From: Cepaea nemoralis
Lineage: Eukaryota; Mollusca; Gastropoda; Stylommatophora; Helicidae
DNA length: 64,000 nt
Assembly: GCA_014155875.1 (NCBI GenBank)
Contig: JACEFZ010018156.1
Coordinates: 806,001-870,000 of the forward strand
Reading direction: 5' to 3'
The notes under the pieces are model-generated. The model was not told where the DNA came from, did no database searches, and worked only from the letters and a program-made list of their open reading frames with translations. Both the position numbers and the translations under genes were made by a program. Below, piece by piece: positions 36,701 through 43,921 of the stretch (the stretch's first letter is position 1; the number at the start of each line of letters is the position of its first letter).

Positions 36701-39700
36701 TTTCTCTCTCTCTTTCTTATATGTGTGTTATGTGCACATTAAATTATAATTTCTTGATTTACTTTGGTAGTTGTGTATTTGGCTTTTAAGAATTGTAGCA
36801 ACGTGGCCGGCCGATCATCTACTATCAAGACACCTTTTCTGTTGTCTCTAAAGTTGCCACTGTACATTAATGATTGTAGAGGATGTCACAAATCTAAAGT
36901 TGCACTTCACCAGTTTTGTGTGAATTTATTACGGATTAAATATTTGAATATTTCCTTTCTTTGTGTGCATAAAGGATATGGACAATTTTCACCTGAATAC
37001 TGTCTATTTGCTTTAGTCAGAAATAGTCAAACCTTATATACTGCTGCATTCTGTAAAGCTTTATTACAGTTGAATTAACGGCTTCAACTGTATTAGAATC
37101 AATTGTAAATGTGCCTCTGAGGGTGCCTTTGATTAATGTTTATAAATATTGTGTTTTATTTTGTTGTTGAAGTTTAATCATATTCTAGTCTTTGCTCATT
37201 TATTACATTGTGTTTATTGAATATTTTGCAGGCTGCGTTTGCAGATTTGGATGATGAGCTTGATGATGTTGAGCTTGCACAGATGGTTTCACAAGCAGAA
37301 GGCCAAGCAAAAGATAAATCTAAAAAGAAAGAGGAAACCAAACCAGGAAAACATAAATCTGAGTTTAGTCAAGATGCTGATGACGGCAATAGTGGGATTG
37401 ACAAGGAAGAAAGCGACAGTGACGATGATAGCGATGATGAGGAGGAAGATGATGGTGATGATTATGACTTTACAGAGGCAATGCAAACAAAGAAAGTAAA
37501 CAAAGGTGCCGGTCGGACGTCACATGTAGATGGCATTGAAATCGTACCTGAAATGTCACTAGACTCCAATCTTAAGCTGGATTCTGAGGGCTTGGCTATA
37601 GGAGCAGCTATGGTTCAGTCCCGTAAAAGAAAGAGAGAGGTTGTAGACTCAGCTTATCATAGGTGGGTACTGTTACTTTATTGAGGAGTCCAGCACATCA
37701 TGTCAGTGGGTTTGCTTTAGAAATCTCTTCATTTATTGCTGTTTATAGCATACATCATATGTTGGGCCAGGGCAGGATGCCATGGGGTCTGTGTCCAGCA
37801 CATCATGTCAGTAGGTTGCTGTAGAAATCTCTTCATTTAAATCTCTTCACTTAATACATCCAACATGATGCCTCCATGCTCCTTTACTTGACTTAATACA
37901 TCCAACATGTTGCCTCCATGCTCCTTTACTTGACTTAATACATCCAACATGGTTCCCCCATGCTCCTTTACTTGACTTAATACATCCAACATGGTTCCCC
38001 CATGCTCCTTTACTTGACTTAATACATCCAACATGGTTCCCCCGTGCTCCTTTATTTGACTTAATACATCCAACATGGTTCCCCCATGCTCCTTTACTTG
38101 ACTTAATACATCCAACATGTTGCCTCCATGCTCCTTTACTTGACTTAATACATCCAACATGGTTCCCCCATGCTCCTTTACTTGACTTAATACATCCAAC
38201 ATGTTGCCTCCATGCTCCTTTACTTGACTTAATACATCCAACATGGTTCCCCCATGCTCCTTTATTTGACTTAATACATCCAACATGGTTCCCCCATGCT
38301 CCTTTACTTGACTTAATACATCCAACATGGTTCCCCCATGCTCCTTTACTTGACTTAATACATCCAACATGTTGCCTCCATGCTCCTTTACTTGACTTAA
38401 TACATCCAACGTGTTGCCTCCATGCTCCTTTACTTGACTTAATACATCCAACATGGTTCCCCCATGCTCCTTTACTTGACTTAATACATACAACATGGTT
38501 CCCCCATGCTCCTTTATTTGACTTAATACATCCAACATGGTTCCTCCATGCTCCTTTACTTGACTTAATACATCCAACATGGTTCCCCCATGCTCCTTTA
38601 CTTGACTTAATACATCCAACATGTTGCCTCCATGCTCCTTTACTTGACTTAATACATCCAACATGTTGCCTCCATGCTCCTTTACTTGACTTAATACATC
38701 CAACATGTTGCCTCCATGCTCCTTTACTTGACTTAATACATCCAACATGGTTCCCCCATGCTCCTTTACTTGACTTAATACATCCAACATGTTGCCTCCA
38801 TGCTCCTTTACTTGACTTAATACATCCAACATGGTCCCCCCATTCTCGGCAGCCTCAATATCATGATCAATCTAACTACACGCGTGGATAAACACTGTGT
38901 CAAAATGTATTTCGTTTTATTAGTGGTGTGTCTTTCATTTTGGCCGCAGATTGTGAACACATTTTTATTATATTGGGGAATTGTGGATTGGTTACAGCTT
39001 TATTTTATTAACTGTTTCAACTGCATGAAATATGGCACTGTGGGGGTTTATGATAGTTGAGTCTGTGATCTGTGTGGATATGAATGCTGGACAGTGGGTA
39101 AAGGTATGGTGGAGAAATTGTTTTGAATATTTGTCACAGAAAAAGGACAAATGCCGAGGTATTAAGAGCTGAAAGTATCACTAAATCATCTATCAAAACC
39201 ATAGGATGAAAAATGAAATTTATGGAGCATGTCAACAGAAGAAGTGGGCAGGAAAAATTAGTCTTATGTGGGAAAATTTGAAACAAGAGAGGGAGACAGG
39301 TAGAAGCTGGGAAATATTAGCTAAAAAGAAAAACTTAGAAACTGGGCAGAAAATAATAGTATAAAGATTAATTTTATCCATATATCAGGTGTTTTAAAAT
39401 GTAATTTCACTTTAGTCATTTACTGGTGGATGTATTCTGATAATATGTGCGTTCATTGTTTCAGGTACATGTTTGATGATGACAATCTGCCAGATTGGTT
39501 TTCTAGTGATGAGAAAAGACACATGAGGATACAGCGACCTGTGACAAAGGTTGGTTTGAACAGCTTGTACTATTCTACTGTTTGTTTTGTATTGTATCTA
39601 AATGACATTTTATGGTCTTGATTCTTTCTTTCTTTGGTGCTGAGTAATTGTTATTTACATTCAATTACTGAAGTGGAGATGTTTATAAGATAATAGAGAT

Positions 39701-42700
39701 AACAGTTTACGAAACCAGGCCAAGAATAATATGGTCAGAAATAAACAACTGCTGCCTGTGTGCAGGGGCAAGAACAAACGGGAGAAACTACGTGTTCCTG
39801 TGTGAATTTTGAAAACAGGATATTTATTCGTCTGAGAGGAAATATAATGTTGGGTGTTCGTGTGTTCTCATGTCGTGAGTTACTGTTTGAAATTCGCAAC
39901 ACAAGACATTTTTTAGCTCCCCAAAAGCAATAATTCACAGACATGTGACTGTAGTTTTCATCCTGTTCAATTGTGGTACGTAATTATATGATTATTTATT
40001 TACAATGATTGTAGTTTGGTCTTTCGCATGTGTACATAGCTGTGAGTGGTTGCGGTTTGTTCTTTTACTTGAGTGTATGGTTAGCTGTGATGTACTGTCT
40101 TGCTACAACCACATTGTGTGATGCTGATTGGTCTATCCAAATATGTTTCCAGCAGCATATGCCCAATGTCAAGTCAGACGTGTCAAGGGCACCTGTACTA
40201 TTTATTTTTAACATGATGTCATTAGTTGTTAGACTTTATTGCTACATTATACAAAGTTTCTTCATCCATGTCTTGACTCATTTGCTAGTGTTGGCTTTGT
40301 AGACAGTGTTCTACTTTCTGAGTGTTCTATTTTATAGTTGGTGAACTCTTTGCTAAACTACATTATATAGCTGGTTAACTCTTTGTTAAATCATATTTTC
40401 TGTCATCATTTTCAGGAAGAAATGGAGGAGTACAAGCTGAAGATGAAGGCCATTGATGCACAGCCCATCAAGAAAATTGCTGAAGCCAAAGCTAGGAAGA
40501 AGAAGAAGGTATGTTTTGTTTCATTTTGTTGTGTCTGATTTTATAGTGTAAAATGAAGTCAGCAGTAACTTGTGTGTAACATTAGTAACTTTTCACTCTC
40601 TCCCATCCTTTGAAACTATATAGTTACATTTGTTTAGGTTTCTTTTTTATCATATTTAATTGATGACTGTTTTATACAAGTATTTTATTCTGGTCCTTCT
40701 TACTTCACACGATTGTCAATTCTCCTGTCATTGATCTGTTTTCAGATGCTAAAACGACAAGAAAATGCCAGGAAGAAAGCCAATGCTATCTCAGACACCG
40801 TTGATATTTCTGAGAAAGAGAAATGGCAACAAATCAAGCAGTAAGTTGAAATTATTTCCATACGTATGGCCACTGTTGTAAGTTTGTGCTTGTCTTGTCT
40901 CAGAACATGAAAGCTATCTCATGCAATTAGGCACCATCATTGACTGTCAGAAGAGTACTGAAATGTTATATTATATGTATAAATTATATAATAAATAACA
41001 GGAATGAACAAATTAGAAAGAGCTTTGAAGCAACAGGGATGATTTTCCTGAGATAAATGTTGAGAATACCTTGGGCTGCAAAACTACATGATGATTGCCT
41101 GGGAGAGGCAAATGGAGATAGTACAACCATAAGAAAGAGGGAAACATCATTCTGTGGTCAGAAGAGAGGCCTTGACAAACATTGTGACTGGGAAGAGGCA
41201 AACATCATTCTGTGGTCAGAAGAAAGGCCTTGACAAACATTGTGACTGAGAAGAGGCAAACATCATTCTGTGGTCAGAAGAGAGGCCTTGACAAACATTG
41301 TGACTGGGAAGAGGCAAACATCATTCTGTGGTCAGAAGAGAGGCCTTGACAAACATTGTGACTGGGAAGAGGCAAACATCATTCTGTGGTCAGAAGAGAG
41401 GCCTTGACAAACATTGTGACTGGGAAGAGGCAAACATCATTCTGTGGTCAGAAGAGAGGGCTTGACAAACATTGTGACTGGGAAGAGGCAAACATCATTC
41501 TGTGGTCAGAAGAAAGGCCTTGACAAACATTGTGACTGGGAAGAGGCAAACATCATTCTGTGGTCAGAAGAAAGGCCTTGACAAACATTGTGACTGGAAA
41601 GAGGCAAACATCATTCTGTGGTCAGAAGAGAGGCCTTGACAAACATTGTGACTGGGAAGAGGCAAACATCATTCTGTGGTCAGAAGAAAGGCCTTGACAA
41701 ACATTGTGACTGGAAAGAGGCAAACATCATTCTGTGGTCAGAAGAGAGGCCTTGACAAACATTGTGACTGGGAAGAGGCAAACATCATTCTGTGGTCAGA
41801 AGAAAGGCCTTGACAAACATTGTGACTGAGAAGAGGCAAACATCATTCTGTGGTCAGAAGAGAGGCCTTGACAAACATTGTGACTGGGAAGAGGCAAACA
41901 TCATTCTGTGGTCAGAAGAGAGGCCTTGACAAACATTGTGACTGGAAAGAGGCAAACATCATTCTGTGGTCAGAAGAGAGGCCTTGACAAACATTGTGAC
42001 TGGGAAGAGGCAAACATCATTCTGTGGTCAGAAGAAAGGCCTTGACAAACATTGTGACTGGGAAGAGGCAAACATCATTCTGTGGTCAGAAGAAAGGCCT
42101 TGACAAACATTGTGACTGAGAAGAGGCAAACATCATTCTGTGGTCAGAAGAGAGGCCTTGACAAACATTGTGACTGGGAAGAGGCAAACATCATTCTGTG
42201 GTCAGAAGAGAGGCCTTGACAAACATTGTGACTGGGAAGAGGCAAACATCATTCTGTGGTCAGAAGAAAGGCCTTGACAAACATTGTGACTGGAAAGAGG
42301 CAAACATCATTCTGTGGTCAGAAGAGAGGCCTTGACAAACATTGTGACAGGAAAGATCAGTGGGAGGTGAGGCAGACCAAGAGAAATCGTGCTGGGTGGA
42401 TTGAGATGGTGGTTTGGAGGAATGTCATCAGTGGAAGTTTATCCAGAACACCAAGGGCTGAGATATGTGGAGAGACATGAACGCCTACGCCAGTTGATGA
42501 ACGCCTACGCCAGTTGATGAACGCCTACGTTGGCAGGGCAGGTGATTATGTTATGCTTGTTGGATCTGCTGGGATTTTCAGTATCTAGATGCCATTACAA
42601 ATAGCATGTTTTTTATTGTGCTCGCTCGCTGTGAACTCAAGCGTAGTCCATAAACACTAGTTCTGGTAGAACTGGACTGAACTTTACATGTGGATTACCT

Positions 42701-43921
42701 TTCCCTATTACTGGTGTCCCTCGCCATCTGGCAAACCCACTCCAACTTCAGGGGTACTTGTAATTTACGTTCCCAGGTCAATATGAGAAGTTAACATTTT
42801 AGTCCAATTGTCTGGTGTAGGATTGAACCCGCCCGGGAAGGTTAACCCGATCAACAAATGCCCGCAGAAGTCGGATGTGTCGGCCAAACGGCGCAAGAAC
42901 GCAGCTCTGCTGTAAACAGGCACAACGCAATCACATCCGGAGAAAAAAAACTCCGGATGAACGAAGAAGAAGAAGAAGATTGAACCCGCTACATCAGCAT
43001 ACCGAATGTTTAAGAGCATGTGTTGTTATCCATTCAGCCATGCTGACCTCCTCATATAGCATTTGATTGTGTTAAATTGGTCGGACAAATGATATCCCAT
43101 TGAATGTACTACCATATACATTTTAAGTGACTTTCACATAGATAAATGTAGTAACAAATATCTGGGGTTGCTTGGCAGAACATTTTCCAAGTTTGCTTCC
43201 AGCATGCCGGTCTCTGTGGTCTAGAGGTTACACAACTTTCTCCGTAATCTCGTATACTCTCGTAAGTAACGTGAAGTTGCACGAGAATTGGGTGTGGTTC
43301 TCTCCACGTCGGTAACTTACGGGGTATGTGAGCCTGCCGCTCAGAAAGCAATGACAAACTACTGAGCGTAATCTTGCCAAGAAATCAACAATCAGCTTAA
43401 AGATGCTGATGTTGACAGCGATGTCCTGTAAAGAATATGCAAACATCTTGTTTTGCTTCCAGCATAGCGTTATTGCAAGACCAACTTATTTCTTATTTCA
43501 CCCATCCCTCATCCAAAATGATATGTGTGACCAATTTCGTTTCAGATAAAGATTCTCAAATTATCCTAACTTAATTTAGCTTTTAGAATTGATCACATTT
43601 GTACGTGTTTGTATTTCACTTTGCAATGGCCTTTCCTATCCAGCTGGATGAGTCAACTGACTGATTGTTGTCCATTTCAGGGTGTATAAAAAGGCTGGTC
43701 TCCTCAAGAAGGCAAAGGAAAGTATCACCTATGTTGTAGCCAAGAAAGGCGCAGGAAAGAAAGTCCGGAGACCGGCAGGTGTCAAGGGTCACTTCAAGGT
43801 TGTAGATGGCCGTATGAAGAAAGATGTCAGAGCCCAAAAGAGAGCAGAAACCAGGGCCAAGGGAAACAAGAAAGGGGGATTTAAAGGCAAAACAGCTAAA
43901 AGAGGCAGAGTACGGAAATGA
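16052..43921 (+). CDS. FTSJ3: FTSJ3/Spb1: pre-rRNA 2'-O-methyltransferase, 17 exons, complete
   Basis: Nucleolar SAM-dependent 2'-O-ribose methyltransferase of the Spb1/FTSJ3 family, which acts in large-subunit rRNA maturation. Joining 17 GT-AG exons gives 848 codons plus stop, close to the human protein. Exons: 16052-16118, 19137-19289, 20159-20238, 22994-23093, 23823-24135, 24679-24787, 26375-26475, 28181-28255, 29644-29769, 31211-31346, 34785-35017, 36390-36498, 37232-37662, 39465-39549, 40416-40508, 40746-40840, 43681-43921. Domains: FtsJ methyltransferase about 20-205 with the SAM-binding DLCAAPGGW (50-58) and a K31-D117-K157-E189 catalytic tetrad; a middle Spb1 domain about 235-400; acidic linkers 421-640; a basic Spb1 C-terminal domain about 640-848. 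The start ATG has G at +4 and begins the typical MGKKxKxGKxRKDKxY leader. No lesion is seen. Introns are full of transposons. Confidence 0.95.
16617..17060 (+). pseudogene. mariner-like transposase N-terminal relic
   Basis: It begins with GAGGGCTATTCCAAAATCAA, which resembles a mariner terminal repeat. The frame reads [33 protein letters not shown], then after a G-run [14 protein letters not shown]. This is the paired helix-turn-helix of mariner (SETMAR-type) transposases. The G-run at 16914-16932 falls inside the helix-turn-helix. No DD34D core is seen downstream. Confidence 0.7.
16914..16932 (+). repeat. Poly-G run of 19
   Basis: Uninterrupted G-run inside the mariner relic. A second run of 18 G is at 17961-17978. 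Confidence 0.95.
18002..18150 (-). mobile_element. tRNA-like SINE fragment
   Basis: The minus strand has GAGTGGCTAAACTGCTGGAT followed by a box-B-like GGATTCAAATCC. This looks like the head of a tRNA-derived SINE or a decayed tRNA copy. No second copy is found in the window. Confidence 0.45.
19137..19289 (+). CDS. FTSJ3: FTSJ3 exon 2 (residues 23-74)
   Basis: Holds [10 protein letters not shown] with catalytic K31 and the SAM-binding [13 protein letters not shown]. The acceptor follows a T-rich tract; the donor is GTAAGG. Confidence 0.95.
19757..19870 (-). mobile_element. SINE2 3' fragment
   Basis: Minus-strand match to the SINE2 core and tail: AGAAAGCAATGGCAAACTAC, then GTCCTGTGAAGGACATG. 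In FTSJ3 intron 2. Confidence 0.65.
20159..20238 (+). CDS. FTSJ3: FTSJ3 exon 3 (residues 74-100)
   Basis: [20 protein letters not shown], the strand after motif I that completes the cofactor site. The donor GTATTC is followed closely by a LINE-D insertion. Confidence 0.93.
20345..21504 (+). mobile_element. LINE-D copy 2 with internal deletion
   Basis: In FTSJ3 intron 3, 106 bp after the donor. It begins with [20 protein letters not shown], then jumps directly to [20 protein letters not shown]. About 770 bp of reverse transcriptase present in copy 1 is missing, including the first catalytic Asp region. It ends with the same C2H2 finger ([20 protein letters not shown]) and the tail GATGGACAAACAACACAACA. 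Several frameshifts are present. No target duplication was found. Confidence 0.82.
21780..22015 (-). mobile_element. RTE-like LINE C-terminal relic
   Basis: Minus-strand similarity to 26847-27120: words for [13 protein letters not shown], then [10 protein letters not shown]. Heavily mutated. Confidence 0.5.
22020..22080 (-). mobile_element. SINE2 core fragment
   Basis: A short minus-strand match to AGAAAGCAATGGCAAACTAC, as at 19757-19870 and 61455-61490. Confidence 0.5.
22319..22564 (-). mobile_element. SINE1, minus strand
   Basis: Same family as 10100-10348 and 12253-12501, with box A and box B at the right-hand end. Flanked by CATTGGCT (22311-22318 and 22565-22572), an 8-bp duplication. 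In FTSJ3 intron 3. Confidence 0.82.
22994..23093 (+). CDS. FTSJ3: FTSJ3 exon 4 (residues 101-134)
   Basis: Contains NDGAPNVG with catalytic D117. Phase 0 in, phase 1 out. Confidence 0.94.
23425..23605 (+). mobile_element. LINE 3'-terminal fragment
   Basis: The frame gives [20 protein letters not shown] then [15 protein letters not shown], a typical LINE C-terminal end, followed by a short GATT tail. In FTSJ3 intron 4. Confidence 0.65.
23823..24135 (+). CDS. FTSJ3: FTSJ3 exon 5 (residues 134-238)
   Basis: Holds [11 protein letters not shown] with K157 and [20 protein letters not shown] with E189, the last two catalytic positions. It ends in the LIHPEKKRR linker. Confidence 0.95.
24679..24787 (+). 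CDS. FTSJ3: FTSJ3 exon 6 (residues 238-274)
   Basis: [20 protein letters not shown] then [15 protein letters not shown], the start of the middle Spb1 domain. Acceptor CTGCAG, donor GTTAGT. Confidence 0.92.
24931..25565 (+). mobile_element. SINE3 (tRNA-like), interrupted by a nested element
   Basis: The head has GGTCAGCATGGTGAAATGG (box A) and GGCTTCAAGCCC (box B). The body has CTGAAGTCGGAGTGGGTTCG and, after the insertion at 25135-25467, TATGGACTACGCTTGAGTTC. The minus-strand copy at 42600-43055 has the same parts in the same order. In FTSJ3 intron 6. Confidence 0.75.
25135..25467 (+). mobile_element. 333-bp GC-rich element with GCAA tail, nested in SINE3
   Basis: Flanked by a perfect 12-bp duplication AATAGGGAAGGC (25123-25134 and 25468-25479). 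It is GC-rich compared with its surroundings and ends in (AAGC)n. Orientation is + by the tail. It has no coding content I recognise; it may be a SINE or the 3' end of a LINE. Confidence 0.75.
25640..25795 (+). mobile_element. RNase H scrap of a LINE-C-like element
   Basis: [20 protein letters not shown] then FNWL resembles the Glu-containing segment of the RNase H at 1173-2010. Very short and decayed. Confidence 0.5.
25951..26062 (+). repeat. 28-bp tandem repeat, 4 copies
   Basis: Unit ATCTGCAAAAGTAATGCAGG plus CATTAAAG, with a few substitutions between copies. In FTSJ3 intron 6. Confidence 0.9.
26375..26475 (+). CDS. FTSJ3: FTSJ3 exon 7 (residues 275-308)
   Basis: Middle-domain segment with [20 protein letters not shown]. 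Confidence 0.92.
26847..27440 (-). mobile_element. RTE-like LINE C-terminal relic
   Basis: The minus strand reads [30 protein letters not shown], a stop, then [33 protein letters not shown] and [14 protein letters not shown]. This is the thumb and C-terminal region of an RTE-type reverse transcriptase with one stop in the middle. In FTSJ3 intron 7. Confidence 0.8.
27555..27694 (-). mobile_element. GAA-tailed short element in an AT repeat
   Basis: Minus-strand copy of the 140-bp element: GAA tail at 27555-27566 and head CCGGGAAGGTTAACCCGG ending at 27694. It sits between AT dinucleotide runs, so the target duplication cannot be measured. The stem here is shortened to CATCC/GGATG. Confidence 0.82.
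27695..27786. repeat. (AT)n microsatellite
   Basis: About 90 bp of AT repeats with three small interruptions. Smaller AT runs are at 27540-27554 and 26830-26846. Confidence 0.95.
28181..28255 (+). CDS. FTSJ3: FTSJ3 exon 8 (residues 308-333)
   Basis: Short lysine-rich segment with [16 protein letters not shown]. Phase 2 on both sides, and it joins both neighbours without a stop. Confidence 0.9.
28375..29017 (+). mobile_element. LINE C-terminal relic in intron 8
   Basis: Frames give [35 protein letters not shown] and [19 protein letters not shown], the end of a LINE reverse transcriptase with several stops upstream. Confidence 0.7.
29644..29769 (+). CDS. FTSJ3: FTSJ3 exon 9 (residues 333-375)
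   Basis: Acidic run ([18 protein letters not shown]) followed by a predicted helix [15 protein letters not shown]. Confidence 0.9.
30160..30265 (+). mobile_element. SINE2-like 3' part
   Basis: CCGTTCAGAAAGCAATGCTG, GTAAGATTGCCTAG and a GGTCCTGTAAAGGACAT end. Diverged from the other SINE2 copies in the middle. Confidence 0.55.
30560..30750 (-). mobile_element. SINE2, minus strand
   Basis: It has the head (ACCGGTCTCCCTGG in reverse at its right end), core and tail of the family at 2561-2798, with a small deletion of the middle. Confidence 0.72.
31211..31346 (+). CDS. FTSJ3: FTSJ3 exon 10 (residues 375-420)
   Basis: Basic helix [19 protein letters not shown] then TIPGD and [11 protein letters not shown], a conserved end of the middle domain. 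Confidence 0.92.
31461..34197 (+). mobile_element. Metazoan Mutator-like element (MULE), decayed
   Basis: A 2.7-kb DNA transposon relic filling most of FTSJ3 intron 10. The ends are probably the imperfect inverted pair TTTAAGGCGATG (31461) and CATTGCCTTAAA (34197). The repeat is weak and no target duplication is clear, so the limits are tentative. The coding relic is at 31974-33601. Confidence 0.7.
31974..33601 (+). pseudogene. Mutator-like transposase (metazoan type), broken
   Basis: It starts with [14 protein letters not shown], then a stop and frameshift before the main frame at 32138-32806. That frame has a CxxC-type zinc-binding part ([10 protein letters not shown] ... [11 protein letters not shown]) and ends at VSFDGT followed by a TGA. 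Reading on in frame gives [20 protein letters not shown], so the stop replaces one codon, most likely the Trp usual in this family. Next come [35 protein letters not shown] and [18 protein letters not shown] large piece is then missing. The end ([17 protein letters not shown] ... [11 protein letters not shown]) and a basic tail [11 protein letters not shown] follow in shifted frames. It matches the Mutator-like transposase domain found in many animal genomes and is not a host gene. Confidence 0.82.
34785..35017 (+). CDS. FTSJ3: FTSJ3 exon 11 (residues 421-498)
   Basis: Acidic, low-complexity linker with [20 protein letters not shown] and [13 protein letters not shown]. It follows the intron that holds the Mutator-like element. 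Confidence 0.9.
35261..35402 (-). mobile_element. GAA-tailed short element, minus strand
   Basis: Full-length copy with its GAA tail on the left and its head at about 35402. Flanks CTTTATACAT (35251-35260) and CTTTACACAT (35404-35413) form a 10-bp duplication with one mismatch. In FTSJ3 intron 11. Confidence 0.8.
35661..35748 (+). mobile_element. GAA-tailed short element, internally deleted
   Basis: Head CCCGGGAAGGTTAA is joined directly to TGCTGTAAACAGGCACAACA. About 60 bp of the middle is lost. The stem-loop and a degraded tail (GAAGTGAAGAAGAA) remain. Confidence 0.75.
35888..35990 (-). mobile_element. RTE-like LINE 3' scrap
   Basis: The minus strand resembles 26858-26945: words for [13 protein letters not shown]. 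Very short. Confidence 0.45.
36390..36498 (+). CDS. FTSJ3: FTSJ3 exon 12 (residues 498-534)
   Basis: [20 protein letters not shown] with WFKK, a conserved patch between acidic stretches. Phase 2 in, phase 0 out. Confidence 0.9.
37232..37662 (+). CDS. FTSJ3: FTSJ3 exon 13 (residues 535-678)
   Basis: The longest exon. It has a Lys/Glu-rich part, an Asp/Glu/Ser tract ([17 protein letters not shown]), then FEIVP-like IEIVPEM and [12 protein letters not shown], the start of the Spb1 C-terminal domain. Confidence 0.94.
37851..38846 (+). repeat. 42-bp minisatellite, about 23.5 copies
   Basis: The unit begins ACTTAATACATCCAACATG and ends GCTCCTTTACTTG. Two main versions differ in one block (TTGCCTCCATG or GTTCCCCCATG), and some units have TTATTTG in place of TTACTTG. 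The period is a multiple of three, which leaves a 331-codon open frame on the minus strand (repeat [14 protein letters not shown]). I regard that frame as an accident. In FTSJ3 intron 13. Confidence 0.96.
39080..39365 (+). mobile_element. LINE scrap in intron 13
   Basis: Words such as [13 protein letters not shown] and [14 protein letters not shown] recall the RTE-type C-terminal region. Many stops. Weak call. Confidence 0.35.
39465..39549 (+). CDS. FTSJ3: FTSJ3 exon 14 (residues 678-706)
   Basis: [20 protein letters not shown], the conserved PxWF core of the C-terminal domain. Confidence 0.95.
40416..40508 (+). CDS. FTSJ3: FTSJ3 exon 15 (residues 707-737)
   Basis: [20 protein letters not shown], a nearly invariant family motif ([15 protein letters not shown]). 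Confidence 0.95.
40746..40840 (+). CDS. FTSJ3: FTSJ3 exon 16 (residues 738-769)
   Basis: [20 protein letters not shown] with SEKEK, matching the family's NTVDISEREK motif. Confidence 0.94.
41000..42540 (+). mobile_element. RTE-like LINE fragment expanded into a minisatellite
   Basis: The left flank ([12 protein letters not shown] words, AAACTACATGATGATTGCCT) and right flank ([24 protein letters not shown] words; AGAGACATGAACGCCTACGC) match the LINE at 46870-47000 and 48845-49030. The part encoding [18 protein letters not shown] has been multiplied in the middle. The end also has three copies of a 20-bp unit (GATGAACGCCTACGCCAGTT, 42478-42536). Confidence 0.72.
41134..42350 (+). repeat. 58-bp minisatellite, about 21 copies
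   Basis: Unit: GAAGAGGCAAACATCATTCT, GTGGTCAGAAGAGAGGCCTT, GACAAACATTGTGACTGG. Variants at two positions (GAGAGG/GAAAGG and GGGAAG/GGAAAG/GAGAAG) occur in blocks, which points to unequal exchange. In FTSJ3 intron 16. Confidence 0.96.
42600..43055 (-). mobile_element. SINE3, minus strand, interrupted by GAA-tailed element
   Basis: Its right end is the tRNA-like head (GGTCAGCATGGCTGAATGG on the minus strand, box B GGGTTCAATCC). Its left end matches the distal part at 25480-25565. The GAA-tailed element at 42833-42977 sits just beyond box B. Confidence 0.78.
42833..42977 (+). mobile_element. GAA-tailed short element, 145 bp, with 12-bp duplication
   Basis: Flanked by a perfect GATTGAACCCGC (42821-42832 and 42978-42989). 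The 3' stem is perfect here: CATCCGGAG (42934-42942), an A8 loop and CTCCGGATG (42951-42959), followed by GAAC and (GAA)n. Confidence 0.92.
43206..43451 (+). mobile_element. SINE2, 246 bp, with 14-bp duplication
   Basis: Flanked by TTTGCTTCCAGCAT (43192-43205 and 43452-43465). The head GCCGGTCTCTGTGGTCTAGA is box-A-like, then the core CTCAGAAAGCAATGACAAAC and the end GTCCTGTAAAGAATATGC. In FTSJ3 intron 16, 215 bp before exon 17. Confidence 0.87.
43681..43921 (+). CDS. FTSJ3: FTSJ3 exon 17 (residues 769-848, stop)
   Basis: [26 protein letters not shown] and [12 protein letters not shown], then a Lys/Arg-rich tail and TGA. Typical of the family's C-terminus. Confidence 0.96.

Noticed and set aside
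37837..38832. 331-codon repeat protein on the minus strand
   Set aside because: The period of 42 bp is divisible by three and one unit lacks stops, so the whole array is open. It has no start context and no flanking coding signal, and it lies in an FTSJ3 intron.
41134..42350. CRISPR-like array
   Set aside because: The repeats are contiguous 58-bp units without spacers, in an animal intron: a minisatellite.
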